Positions 55,973 through 64,000 of a stretch of 64,000 bases of DNA are shown one piece after another. This DNA comes from Thermococcus onnurineus NA1. Its GTDB lineage: Archaea; Methanobacteriota_B; Thermococci; Thermococcales; Thermococcaceae. The DNA lies in the NCBI RefSeq assembly GCF_000018365.1, contig NC_011529.1, forward strand, positions 310,001 to 374,000, in the 5' to 3' direction. The translations under genes were made by a program, and so were the position numbers. The notes under the pieces were generated by a model. It saw only the letters and a program-made list of their open reading frames with translations. It did no database searches and was not told the DNA's origin. Every line of letters begins with the position of its first letter. Within the stretch, counting starts at the first letter, position 1.

Positions 55973-56152
55973 GATGGGAAGTTGTTAAGTGAAAGTTAAA
56001 GCCTTTTTGGTGTTTAATCTGTTGGCATTATGACAATTATATATGTAAAAATTGGGCAGATTTTGACAGATATCTTCAAAACTTTTCGAAATGTTTAATA
56101 AAATTGCCTTAGGATTATCAGCTTAGAAAGAGCTGAAGGAGGTGATCACCAA
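55973..56152. other. Divergent intergenic region with promoters
   Basis: 180 bp between truA (reverse) and the small gene at 56153 (forward). It is AT-rich, with AATTATATATG near 56036-56046 and the clear forward box at 56087-56103. No RNA gene or ORF is seen. Confidence 0.5.
56087..56103 (+). promoter_or_regulatory. BRE/TATA promoter of the orphan small gene
   Basis: CGAAAT (BRE-like, 56087-56092) is followed by GTTTAATAAAA (56093-56103). Transcription would start near 56121, leaving about 30 nt of leader with AAGGAGGTGATC (56136-56147), an unusually perfect ribosome site, 8 nt before GTG. Confidence 0.6.
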
Positions 56153-56347
56153 GTGGAGTCGGCAATTGAACCTGAGGTCTTCATAAACATCGTGAACTTT
56201 GATATTATGTGGCGGTTCGTTCTTAAGAACTTTGGTGGGGACTCGAAAAATGTCGGAAAAGATGCCAAGCCGATATTTTCATCACACTTTTCTATTCAAA
56301 ACGAAAAGATAGATAATGAGAAAGGTCAGAGATACGGCTCCCTGTAG
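56153..56347 (+). CDS. Orphan 64-residue protein of unknown function
   Basis: A GTG-started frame of 64 residues with a consensus promoter and ribosome site. The first half is hydrophobic (EVFINIVNFDIMWRFVLKNF); the second half is polar (GGDSKNVGKDAKPIF, NEKIDNEKGQR). The end overlaps the 3' end of the opposing pheT by 22 nt. Strong expression signals before so short a frame suggest either a true small protein or a gene whose body has been lost. No family is recognised. Confidence 0.5.
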   Translation: MESAIEPEVFINIVNFDIMWRFVLKNFGGDSKNVGKDAKPIFSSHFSIQNEKIDNEKGQRYGSL

Positions 56348-58044
56348 AGCGGCCTCAGAAAGACCTCAAAGGCCGCCACCGGCATTTCTATTCCCCAGTT
56401 TTCCAGCACCTTCGGGTGTATCTCCCCAATTATTCCTACTTCCTGACCGTTCACGATGATTTTTCCGACCCTTCCCGGGATGAAGCTGTTGTGCTCGATC
56501 TCTTTCAACTCATACTCGAGGCCGAGGTGGTGCATAACGCTGTCGAGAATCTCTTTAACTTCCGTGAAAGTTACGCGTGGATGGGCTATGGCAACTGCAA
56601 GCTTGCTCTCGCTTACGGTCTTGGTCTCCTTGTTCTCGTTTATGAGCGTTGTCTTTCCTACCTCGAATATTCTCTGCGGGTACTCCTCGTGGGTGTTCTG
56701 GCTCAGGAACTCCATTAAGCTGGGAATCAGCCATGCCCTCAAAGCGGACCACTTGGGGCTTATGGGATTCTCTATTTCCACGAGTCTCGCCGGCGGATGA
56801 TGACCGTACTCCTCAAAGGGATGCTCTCCGAAGTCGAGGTTCATCTTGGTGTACTGAGCCTCCCTGTTGGTCAGGTTGAAAGTCATAACCTCCTGAAGGC
56901 CGTAGCCAACCATGAGCTCCCTCACGGTATCTTCAAACTCAACGAACTTATCTCCCCTGCCCTGGACGGCAAGCTTCGGCTCCTCCGGTTTGATCTCGTT
57001 GTAGCCGTAAGCTATGAGGACGTCCTCGAGCACATCACGGGCGTGCATTATGTCATCGCGGAATGCCGGGTACTTGAGCTTGGCCTTTCCATTTTCGAGT
57101 TCCACCTCGTAAAACATCCTCTCGAGGAGCTCCTTGATTTCTTCGTCGCTCAGATCTATCCCTGCGAGCCTCCTGATGTACTCGAACTCAACCTCGAACT
57201 CCTTTGGAGTTAGGTTGGGTGTCTCTATCTCGAAGTCTCCGTAAACGACCTTTACACTCTTTATCTTCCCGCCGCGCTCGGCCAGAGCAGTGACAACAAC
57301 GTTAAGGGCGAGCATAATCTTGTTCAAGTCCCAGCCAGTGACGTCGACGAAGACGTTTCTGGTCTCAGTCGTCACCCTTCCGGTCAGCTCGGAGTTGATA
57401 ATAGGGGGCATGGAAAGGACATTGCCCTCGCTGTCGACGAGGAGCGGGTAATATGGCTTGTCCTTTATCAGATGGCCGTATTCCTTGCCCTTCTCGTGCT
57501 TCTCGAGGATTTCTTCGAGACTCATCTTTTCCTCAAAGCCCAGCGGAACGAACTTCTCAGTCTTCTCAGCGGCGCGGTAATAAATTGGCGGCTTAACCTT
57601 GTCGAAGTCGAAGATGCCTATTGCAACTTCCCTTCTGCGCCTTCCGAACGTTAGCGCCACCTTTTCCTGGAGGTTGATCATCTGCTTGAGAGCCTCATCG
57701 TCGAGGCTGAGGCCCTCAACGATGGCGTAGACACCGTAGGGCCTGATATCTTTCAGCTTTTCATCAACGTAAACAACGACGTCGCTCTTTTCGACCTCAT
57801 ACCTTGGCAGGCCCTTCGCCATCCCAAGTGCCCAGCGGATCTGCCTCGCTATTCCCTCGGCGCTCCAGAGGTCTGGCCTGTTGGTGTCCTTTGAGTCTGC
57901 CTTGAAGTAGATCTGACCGTTCTCCTCCCAAACGTCGTCGAGCTCGCATTTCGCGTAGAGGAAAAGGTCTTCCCATTCCTCAACGGTGAAGCTCTTTCCG
58001 ACGAGCCTCTCTAAATCCGCTTTCGAAACATCGAACTTCGGCAT
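56326..58044 (-). CDS. pheT: Phenylalanyl-tRNA synthetase beta subunit
   Basis: This 572-residue archaeal/eukaryotic-type beta subunit starts MPKFDVSKADLERLVGKSF. It has the B3/B4 editing region that clears mischarged Tyr (EGLSLDDEALKQMINLQEKVALTFGRRRREVAIGI), a B5 domain (TPKEFEVEFEYIRRLAGIDLSDEEI) and a catalytic-like core (QEVMTFNLTNREAQYTKM). The ATG at 58044 is preferred (GGTGATG upstream); 58053 would add three residues. It pairs with pheS upstream. Confidence 0.95.
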   Translation of the reverse strand: MPKFDVSKADLERLVGKSFTVEEWEDLFLYAKCELDDVWEENGQIYFKADSKDTNRPDLWSAEGIARQIRWALGMAKGLPRYEVEKSDVVVYVDEKLKDIRPYGVYAIVEGLSLDDEALKQMINLQEKVALTFGRRRREVAIGIFDFDKVKPPIYYRAAEKTEKFVPLGFEEKMSLEEILEKHEKGKEYGHLIKDKPYYPLLVDSEGNVLSMPPIINSELTGRVTTETRNVFVDVTGWDLNKIMLALNVVVTALAERGGKIKSVKVVYGDFEIETPNLTPKEFEVEFEYIRRLAGIDLSDEEIKELLERMFYEVELENGKAKLKYPAFRDDIMHARDVLEDVLIAYGYNEIKPEEPKLAVQGRGDKFVEFEDTVRELMVGYGLQEVMTFNLTNREAQYTKMNLDFGEHPFEEYGHHPPARLVEIENPISPKWSALRAWLIPSLMEFLSQNTHEEYPQRIFEVGKTTLINENKETKTVSESKLAVAIAHPRVTFTEVKEILDSVMHHLGLEYELKEIEHNSFIPGRVGKIIVNGQEVGIIGEIHPKVLENWGIEMPVAAFEVFLRPLYREPYL

Positions 58045-58057
58045 GAGCATCACCCCT

Positions 58058-59560
58058 TTACCAGACCAGCCTCGCCTCTCTCAGCCACCCCAGGTCGTAG
58101 CTGAAGAGATACCTTATGTCGTCGATTCCGAGTTTGAACATGGCAAGTCTGTCAATTCCAATTCCCCACGCTATTACAGGAACATCTATGCCTAGGGCCC
58201 TCGTCATTTCCTCTCTGAATATTCCAGCGCCGCCGAACTCGACCCAGCCGAGCTCGGGATGGTAGGCGCTCATCTGTACGCTCGGCTCGGTGAACGGATA
58301 ATAGTCCGGCAGGAACTTGACTTTCTTGGCTCCGGCGATCTCAACGGCGAAGCGCTTGAGTATACCCAAGAGATGCCTGAAGTTGAGGTCTTCACCAACC
58401 ACGAAACCGTCCACCTGGTTGAATTCTATGAGGTGCGTCCTGTCCAGGACGTCGGGCCTGAAAACGCGCTGTATCGTGAAGTATTTGCCCGGAATCTCGA
58501 CACCTTTAGCAAGCTGCCTGCCGCTTAGGGCGGTACCGTGGGCTCTCGGCATCAGCAACATGGCTCTCTCCGGACTCCAGACGTAGCCCCAGCCGCGTGA
58601 GCCAGCTAAGCCTCTCTCGTGGGCGGTCTTAACCCTCTCGACGAGTTCTTTATTGGGTAGGTAGCCGCTTTTCGGATATTTAAGCTGATAAGTGTCTGTC
58701 CATTCTCTTGCCGGATGGTTCTGAGGCTGGAAGAGAGCGTCGAAGTTCCAGAACTGCGTCTCTATGAGGCTGTCAACAGTCATTTCGATGAAGCCCATCT
58801 CTATGAGCCTTCTCCTTATCTTGTCGAGGAATGCCCTGTAGGGCTGCTTCTTGCCGGGATAAATCCTTCTCACCGGCGCCTGGATGTTGAAGCGCTTGAA
58901 CTCGACCTCACGCCACTTTCCGGACTTTATGAGCTCCGGCGTGAGGGTTGAGACTTCCTCCTTGAGCTCAAGGCCTTTATTTGCGAGCTCCTCTCCTTCG
59001 GGCGTTATCTCGACGGTTCTTTCGGTTACGATGTCTTCTTCGGCTATCTTCCTTCTCTTGAGGTCGTTCACCTTGATAATTTCCTCAATCTCACTGACGG
59101 GAATAGCTTCTTTCTCGGCGAGGAGCTTTAGTGCCCTGTCAATCGCTCTCTCCTCGGCTTTAAGGCCATTCTCCGTTATCTCGAGGACGAGCTTTCCATC
59201 CTCCTTCCTAATGCTCGCCCAGCCCTCCTTCCTGAGGAGGCCGACTATCGGCTTCAGCTCGTCCTCGCTGAGGACTTCTTTGAGGTCATCGAGTGTGACC
59301 TTGCCCTTTTTCCTGAGGACTTTCAGAGCCCTCCATTCTGGCAGTCCAATTTGAGCATATTTCTTACCGGTCTCGGTTAGCTTTGCTATCCTCTCGCTCT
59401 TCTCGTGGAGCCTCGCCAGACCTTTGCTCTGAAGCCAGAGAACGGCTCTCATGACCGCGACCTGGTCGAGACCGGTTTTTTCAACGAGCTCGTCGAATTT
59501 AGCCTTTTTCAACTCGTTAAGTTTTATGAGCGTCAGCTTCTCTTGATAGCTAAGCTCCAT
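58058..59560 (-). CDS. pheS: Phenylalanyl-tRNA synthetase alpha subunit
   Basis: This 500-residue catalytic subunit has tandem winged-helix repeats in residues 1-200 (for example [38 protein letters not shown]) that help bind tRNA. The class II core then has the [13 protein letters not shown] motif 1 region, [19 protein letters not shown] (motif 2) and [19 protein letters not shown] motif 3 ([11 protein letters not shown]). It is typical of archaeal PheS. The ATG at 59560 follows GGAGGTGG. It is 13 nt ahead of pheT. Confidence 0.96.
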   Translation of the reverse strand: MELSYQEKLTLIKLNELKKAKFDELVEKTGLDQVAVMRAVLWLQSKGLARLHEKSERIAKLTETGKKYAQIGLPEWRALKVLRKKGKVTLDDLKEVLSEDELKPIVGLLRKEGWASIRKEDGKLVLEITENGLKAEERAIDRALKLLAEKEAIPVSEIEEIIKVNDLKRRKIAEEDIVTERTVEITPEGEELANKGLELKEEVSTLTPELIKSGKWREVEFKRFNIQAPVRRIYPGKKQPYRAFLDKIRRRLIEMGFIEMTVDSLIETQFWNFDALFQPQNHPAREWTDTYQLKYPKSGYLPNKELVERVKTAHERGLAGSRGWGYVWSPERAMLLMPRAHGTALSGRQLAKGVEIPGKYFTIQRVFRPDVLDRTHLIEFNQVDGFVVGEDLNFRHLLGILKRFAVEIAGAKKVKFLPDYYPFTEPSVQMSAYHPELGWVEFGGAGIFREEMTRALGIDVPVIAWGIGIDRLAMFKLGIDDIRYLFSYDLGWLREARLVW

Positions 59561-59631
59561 AGGGCCACCTCCTTGGGTTGAGTTTGAGAAGAGTTACTTA
59601 AGAATTGCGGTGAAAGAAAAATAAGGAAAAC

Positions 59632-60684
59632 TCACTTCTTGTGGGGGAAGAAGACGACCTTTCCAGTCTTGCCGGCGCGCATGAGCTCAAAGGCTTCCTC
59701 AAACTTGTCGAAGCCCTTGTACTTGTGGGTTATTATTGGATCGAGGTTGAGCTTGCCGCTCTGAATAAGGCTCGAAACGGTGTACCAGGTCTCCCAGAGG
59801 TGCCTTCCGGTTATTCCGTGTACTTCAAGGGCCTTGAAGATTACGAGGTTGTTGATGTCAAAGGTGACCTCTCTCGGGAAGAGGCCGAGCAACGAGACCC
59901 TTCCTCCCGGTGTTACCGCCTGGAGGCCCTGTTCGAAGGCCTTAGGAGCGCCGCTGAACTCGAGAAAGACTTCAACACCGGCTCCATCAGTTATGTCCAT
60001 AACGAACTTAACTGGATCCTCTTCGAAGGGGTTGACAACGTAGTCAGCACCAACTTTCTTTGCTAGCTCGCGTCTAAACTCGCTTGGCTCGCTGACGATG
60101 ACAGGATAAGCGCCACTGGCCTTAGCAACGGCTATACCTAGGAGACCGAGCGGACCTGCGCCTGTGATAAGCGTGCTCCTTCCAGCTATTGGACCAGCAA
60201 GAACTGTATCAACGGCGTTTCCAAGGGGCTCTTGGAGGGTTGCATACTCGGGAGGCATGTCTTTCGGATTCTTCCAAGCGTTCTGGGCGGGAACTATAGC
60301 GTATTCGGCAAAGACACCGTCCATGTCAACGCCGAATATCTTTGTGTTCTGGCAGACGTGGTAGCGATTGTGCTTGCAGGCGTAACATTTTCCACAGACT
60401 ATGTGAGTCTCAGCTGAAATGTAATCACCAACATTGATTGTATCAACGCCGGGACCAACCTCGATGACCTCTCCGGCGACTTCGTGACCCATTATCTGGG
60501 GCGGTTTGATCCTGCTCTGCGCCCATTCGTTCCATTCATAGATGTGCAGGTCAGTTCCACAGATACTGGTGGCAAGAACCTTGATGAGAACCTCTCCAGG
60601 ACCGGGCTTGGGGATATCAACTTCAACGAGCTCCGCACCGTAGGCGGGCTTCGTCTTAACGATCGCCGGCATCTTTTCGGCCAT
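59632..60684 (-). CDS. tdh: L-threonine 3-dehydrogenase
   Basis: This 350-residue zinc-dependent MDR dehydrogenase oxidises L-threonine to 2-amino-3-ketobutyrate with NAD+. Catalytic zinc ligands lie in [13 protein letters not shown] and [12 protein letters not shown]; the structural zinc Cys set is [21 protein letters not shown]; the Rossmann motif is [14 protein letters not shown]. Length and sequence match the Thermococcus and Pyrococcus enzyme. Of several starts, 60684 (MAEKMP) fits the family and has GGAG spaced correctly; the ATG at 60693 overlaps the ribosome site. Confidence 0.96.
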
Positions 60685-60730
60685 AGCAACCATCTCCTTA
60701 ATGTTTACATGCTTATCTAAATGGCGGGGC

Positions 60731-60740
60731 GATATAAACC
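60731..60740 (-). promoter_or_regulatory. TATA box of tdh
   Basis: On the reverse strand GGTTTATATC lies about 47-56 nt before the tdh start. It fits an archaeal promoter. Confidence 0.5.
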
Positions 60741-60794
60741 TTTTGTGAAGGTTCAATGATGTAAACAATAGTTTTCCTGATGGATTATCGGAAA

Positions 60795-60804
60795 CCTTAT
60801 ATTC
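60795..60804 (+). promoter_or_regulatory. TATA box of the ParA-like/hmgA unit
   Basis: CCTTATATTC lies about 45 nt before the ATG at 60845. Confidence 0.5.
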
Positions 60805-60844
60805 TCCTTTGAGTATTTTCCAACTAAGTAAAGGGGGTCTAAAG

Positions 60845-61588
60845 ATGGCGCTGATAGTCGTGACCGGGCGAGGAGGTGCGGGAAAAACTACCACCACTGC
60901 TAACCTTAGCACTTTCTTAGCCATGAGGGAATATCGTGTCCTTGCTGTCGATGGTGACTTATACCTGCCTAACCTTGGTTTCCACTTTGCACTTGATACT
61001 GTAAAGTACACTCTCCACTCGCTTCTCAAAAATCCCGAACTTGATCCTGAATGGGCCATCTACAAACATCCCCAGACGGGAGTTCATGTGATGCCAGGAA
61101 GCACGCAGCTTCAGGATGTTCTGGGCATCTCTCCAAAGAGATTAGTAGATATTCTGGAAAGAGTCAAATATCGGTTCGGAGTTGTTTTCGTGGACTCGCC
61201 CACTGGAATTCCATTTGACACGCTTCCTACCTTTGAGCTTGCCAACTATCAACTTATAGTGGTTGAAATAGAGCGCTCTCCGATATACTCTTTCGAGGTA
61301 ATGGTTAAGAACGAGATAGAAAAGCTGAAAGCCCTAGGTGAGAGATATAATCTCAACATTGGTGTGATACTGAACAAGGTCAGGGAGTCAGAGGACATAG
61401 TTGACAAGATTATAGAGGCCGTTGAAGAAGACCTCAATGTTCCAGTTCTTGGGTGGATACCCTTTGATAACAAAGTTCCTGAGTCCATCAATTTGGGTGT
61501 CCCTGTCATTAAGTACTATCCTAACAGTGATGCCGCCATAGCCTTTCGGGAAACTGGAGAAGTCCTTGAAGAATGGATATTCGGCTGA
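60845..61588 (+). CDS. ParA/MinD-family ATPase
   Basis: This 247-residue deviant Walker ATPase has [18 protein letters not shown] (Walker A with the signature residue region), [13 protein letters not shown] (Walker A') and [11 protein letters not shown] (Walker B). MinD-type proteins dimerise on ATP and position other complexes at the membrane or in the cell. No membrane-targeting C-terminal helix is obvious. The ATG at 60845 is preceded by a weak AAGGGGG. It may be co-transcribed with hmgA 17 nt downstream, a surprising pairing. Confidence 0.85.
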
Positions 61589-61605
61589 TTTCTGGGGGTG
61601 TTGAA

Positions 61606-62832
61606 ATGAACATGGAAGGGCTCGTGGAGAAGGTAGCTAGCGGAGAAATAAAATTCCATCAGGTTGAAAAATATACAAACGGCGACAAGAAGCTCGCCAC
61701 TGAAATAAGAAGGAAAGCTCTTGAGAAAAAGTTTGGGATAAGCCTCGAGAACATTGGACATTACTCCATAGACCCCAACCAAGTTATCGGAAGGAACATC
61801 GAGAACATGATAGGCGTCGTCCAGATACCGATGGGCGTTGCCGGACCGCTCAAAATTAACGGTGAATACGCCAAGGGGGAGTTCTACATTCCGCTCGCGA
61901 CGACGGAGGGTGCATTAGTAGCTTCAGTCAACCGCGGTTGTTCTGCATTGACGGCAGCCGGCGGGGTCAAGACAACAATTATAAGTGATAAAATGACCCG
62001 TGCGCCGCTCCTAAAGTGTCCGGACGCAAGAAAGGCAAGAGAAGTTGCGGAGTGGGTCAAGGCAAACATTGGCTACCTCCAGGAGAAGGCTGTCTCTAAA
62101 GTTACGCGGCATGGAAAGCTCCGCGACGTTAAGCCCTTTATCGTCGGCAATAACCTCTATCTGAGGTTTGAGTTTGAGACCGGCGACGCCATGGGTATGA
62201 ACATGGTCACCATTTCGAGCGAGGAGATAATGAAGGTCATCGAAGAGGAGTTTTCGGACGTTAAGTACCTTGCCCTCTCAGGAAACCTCTGTGTTGACAA
62301 AAAGCCCAACGCAATGAACTTCATCAACGGGCGCGGAAAGACGGTCATAGCCGAGGCGATAATCCCACGCGAGATCGTCGAGAAAAAGCTGAAGACCACT
62401 CCGGAGCTCATAGCAGAGGTCAACTACCGCAAGAACCTTGTGGGTTCAGCCCAGGCTGGCTCCTACGGCTTCAACGCCCACTTCGCCAACATTGTGGGCG
62501 CGATATTCCTTGCAACGGGCCAGGACGAGGCACAGATTACGGAAGGGGCCCACGGCATAACTCTTGCGGAGGTTACCCCAGAAGGAGACCTCTACATCAG
62601 CATAACAATGCCAAGCCTCGAGATAGGAACCGTCGGTGGTGGAACTAGGGTCCCGACCCAGAGGGAAGCCCTGAGCATCATGGGAGTTGCCGGTGGTGGT
62701 GATCCACCTGGAACGAACGCCAAGAAGTTCGCGGAGATAATCGCTGGTGCAGTCTTGGCTGGAGAGCTTTCACTGCTGGCTGCAATAGCGGCGAAGCACC
62801 TCGCCAAGGCTCACAAGGAGCTTGGGCGTTGA
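61606..62832 (+). CDS. hmgA: HMG-CoA reductase
   Basis: This 408-residue class I enzyme makes mevalonate, the committed step to archaeal ether lipids. It has the ENMIGVVQIPMGVAGPL substrate region, ATTEGALVASVNRG (catalytic Glu), SGNLCVDKKPNAMNFINGRG (Lys), GDAMGMNM (NADPH site), GQDEAQ (Asp) and the C-terminal His in AAKHLAKAH. The ATG at 61606 after GGGGGTGTTG is preferred over 61573, which lies inside the ParA-like gene. Confidence 0.97.
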   Translation: MNMEGLVEKVASGEIKFHQVEKYTNGDKKLATEIRRKALEKKFGISLENIGHYSIDPNQVIGRNIENMIGVVQIPMGVAGPLKINGEYAKGEFYIPLATTEGALVASVNRGCSALTAAGGVKTTIISDKMTRAPLLKCPDARKAREVAEWVKANIGYLQEKAVSKVTRHGKLRDVKPFIVGNNLYLRFEFETGDAMGMNMVTISSEEIMKVIEEEFSDVKYLALSGNLCVDKKPNAMNFINGRGKTVIAEAIIPREIVEKKLKTTPELIAEVNYRKNLVGSAQAGSYGFNAHFANIVGAIFLATGQDEAQITEGAHGITLAEVTPEGDLYISITMPSLEIGTVGGGTRVPTQREALSIMGVAGGGDPPGTNAKKFAEIIAGAVLAGELSLLAAIAAKHLAKAHKELGR

Positions 62833-62856
62833 GCTTCTTTCCTCTTTTACCCAACG

Positions 62857-62866
62857 CTTAAAAATC
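62857..62866 (+). promoter_or_regulatory. TATA box of the C/D box sRNA
   Basis: CTTAAAAATC lies about 24 bp upstream of the first base of the sRNA, the usual archaeal distance from TATA centre to transcription start. Confidence 0.6.
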
Positions 62867-62884
62867 CTAGAAGAGACGTATTTG

Positions 62885-62941
62885 GGGATGATGACCATTT
62901 CCCTCACTCTGAAGAGTGATGAGGAGCCGATGCTCTGACCC
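62885..62941 (+). ncRNA. C/D box methylation-guide sRNA
   Basis: All four boxes are present in order: C ATGATGA (62888-62894), D' CTGA (62909-62912), C' GTGATGA (62916-62922), D CTGA (62935-62938). The ends GGG (62885-62887) and CCC (62939-62941) close a terminal stem. The guide before D' is 14 nt (62895-62908) and before D 12 nt (62923-62934); by the N+5 rule they would direct 2'-O-methylation of an A and a U in their targets. No protein gene lies here. The rRNA or tRNA targets were not identified. Confidence 0.85.
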
Positions 62942-63072
62942 GGATATCCCTGTACTTATTGTAATCTAAACTGGTGAGAAAGCCCAAATTTATCCTTAGC
63001 CCCTCTATTATATTCCTGGATAACATAAAGCAAAAGAAAAATTAATTAGGATGTTTCCCAAAAAATGTTGGG
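62942..63072. other. Intergenic region before the unknown gene at 63073
   Basis: AT-rich, with a TATA-like CTATTATATTC near 63004-63014. Nothing else is recognised. Confidence 0.4.
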
Positions 63073-63765
63073 ATGTCTATGATGGTTACAGTTGAAATAG
63101 ATGGGGACGCCTGCAGTGTTGTATCAATGAGCAGTCACTCAAAGTTGTTTGAGTTTTTATTTGAGAACATGCCAATACAGTCCCTTCATTACAGGACCTT
63201 TCTCGCAGATAAAGGTGTGTACATTGTAGAAACCCACGGGACGAAACTTTTAAGACTGGAATGTCCTGAGGGAAAGAAAGCCCTTCTGCATGAGCTTCAT
63301 CATAGTGAAATTACTCCCCAGGTATTTCTCGAGACGTATCTGAGGGCTCTCTTCAACGTGCTTGACTTAGCCAAGATCAAAGAGAAGGTCGTTCTTCAGT
63401 ATTATGTCGTCGATAAGTTCGTGCAACCAGTAAAAATTGAGATCAAGGATCATCCCGCTGGGTTTAGGAAGGGCTCCTTTACACTAATCGACGAGTTAAT
63501 TGCTCAAAACTACGGAAAAGTTGGGCTAGGAAACGTTCGAAAGCTGACAAAGATACGATATGACCCATTGGACATCTTTGGTGGGAAAACCATTGGAAAC
63601 ACGATCCTGATTTTCAATAAGCGTGACTTACGTGAGCTGGCGTTCTTGTATTTCGACGACTATAAGACTGCAAAGACGCTGTTTACCCACACAACTGATT
63701 TTTATCTGAACAGTGTGTTTTTTGGTCATCTCAAATTCAAAATACGCAAATTCCTTGGCATTTGA
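63073..63765 (+). CDS. Protein of unknown function
   Basis: This 230-residue soluble protein has no membrane helix or signal peptide. It is rich in Phe, His and Tyr, and its C-terminus is basic and hydrophobic (HLKFKIRKFLGI). Two Met starts (63073, 63082) lie close together after weak ribosome sites. Its codons are more AT-rich and use more T-ending forms than those of the neighbours, so it may have been acquired. I do not recognise a family; motifs such as PLDIFGGKTIGNTILIFNKRD do not match a known P-loop. Confidence 0.65.
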   Translation: MSMMVTVEIDGDACSVVSMSSHSKLFEFLFENMPIQSLHYRTFLADKGVYIVETHGTKLLRLECPEGKKALLHELHHSEITPQVFLETYLRALFNVLDLAKIKEKVVLQYYVVDKFVQPVKIEIKDHPAGFRKGSFTLIDELIAQNYGKVGLGNVRKLTKIRYDPLDIFGGKTIGNTILIFNKRDLRELAFLYFDDYKTAKTLFTHTTDFYLNSVFFGHLKFKIRKFLGI

Positions 63766-63802
63766 TGAATTCAAAGAATAAAATGGAACTTAAAAGGAAA
63801 CT

Positions 63803-64000
63803 TCAAGGTGCGGATCCTTGGACTTCCTTCAGCTTTTTCTTTACGAGCTGGCTCACGAGCTTTCCGTCGGCCCTTCCGCGGAGCTTCGCCATAGCGCGGC
63901 CCATTATCATACCCATCGCTCCCATGCCCTTGGCCTTTATGACTTCGATGTTCTGCTGGATGACTTCGTCTATGATGCGCTCAACTTCCTCCTCGCTGAG
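63803..64000 (-). CDS. gatE: Glu-tRNA(Gln) amidotransferase subunit E, C-terminal fragment
   Basis: The frame runs to the right edge. It encodes the last 65 residues of a GatE/GatB-type protein: helices of the YqeY-like tail with [49 protein letters not shown]. Archaea use GatDE to amidate Glu on tRNA-Gln; the tail resembles that of GatE. A bare GatB cannot be excluded from this fragment. Confidence 0.75.
   Translation of the reverse strand, partial: LSEEEVERIIDEVIQQNIEVIKAKGMGAMGMIMGRAMAKLRGRADGKLVSQLVKKKLKEVQGSAP

Noticed and set aside
62923..62934. Target of the D guide in the 23S peptidyl-transferase region
   Set aside because: Only a partial match to the remembered GUCGGCUC segment; not enough pairs to claim without the rRNA sequence.

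Overview
The window is a gene-dense archaeal chromosome segment, almost certainly from the order Thermococcales and most likely a Thermococcus. The marker genes are a fused hexulose-phosphate synthase/isomerase, a TIP26-type TBP-interacting protein, an SppA with a Ser/Lys dyad, L-threonine dehydrogenase, HMG-CoA reductase, archaeal-type AspRS, ThrRS and PheRS, Csl4, Rpo11, S8e, Hjc, AGOG and GatE. Promoters are archaeal (TTTATA or TTTAAA boxes), ribosome sites are strong GGAGGTG types, and the tRNA genes encode CCA. There is no rRNA operon, CRISPR array, recognisable insertion sequence or intact provirus.

Layout. 1-1.5 kb: end of an unidentified gene, then a reverse-strand operon (arginase-like, p27/SSSCA1-like zinc protein, winged helix). 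1.6-5.9 kb: a tight forward operon led by HPS-PHI and containing a divergent tubulin/FtsZ-like protein, a HAD phosphatase, a 59-residue protein, a D-glutamate-cyclase-like protein and an HD hydrolase. 5.9-12.6 kb: KH protein, AspRS, a large surface protein, Pth2, TruD, phosphoglycolate phosphatase and a decayed acetyltransferase. 12.6-14.7 kb: M20 amidohydrolase, tRNA-Ala and tRNA-Val, then about 690 bp without a gene but rich in nested hairpins. 14.7-22.4 kb: DUF357/DUF555, PyrG between two membrane proteins, S8e, a zinc-ribbon membrane protein, NOG1 and an MBL enzyme. 22.4-30.4 kb: an UppP-like protein coupled to a GlmU-like enzyme, a DUF835 protein, a CBS protein with an operator-like palindrome, tRNA-Ser, MAP, and TrkH coupled to a lone ECF-type ATPase. 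30.4-32.7 kb: an overlapping reverse operon (HepT-like, archaemetzincin, CYTH, helical-repeat protein). 32.8-45 kb: M42 peptidase, surface protein, Hjc, carbonic anhydrase, cis-prenyltransferase, TIP26, ThrRS, the csl4-DUF2067-rpoL operon, a GT-C glycosyltransferase, an RNase III-like protein and a sugar-phosphate isomerase. 45-56 kb: SppA, a modified-pterin gene pair, AGOG, an ABC-2 exporter, a UbiD-family decarboxylase, an XPB-like helicase and TruA. 56-64 kb: an orphan small gene, PheRS, Tdh, a ParA-like ATPase, HMG-CoA reductase, a C/D box sRNA, an unknown gene and the end of GatE.

Themes. Translation and RNA processing dominate: four synthetase genes (aspS, thrS, pheS, pheT), TruD, TruA, Pth2, GatE, Csl4 and a C/D guide RNA. 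A second theme is isoprenoid and lipid-linked sugar metabolism: HMG-CoA reductase, a candidate anhydromevalonate-phosphate decarboxylase, UppS, an UppP-like protein, a GlmU-like enzyme and a GT-C transferase. A third is modified folate: beta-RFAP synthase, a dihydropteroate-synthase-like protein and a COG1237 MBL enzyme. The least explained items are the tubulin-like protein at 2843-3598, the hairpin element at 14264-14382, the 30.4-32.7 kb operon, the palindrome at 26829-26849 and the orphan gene at 56153-56347.
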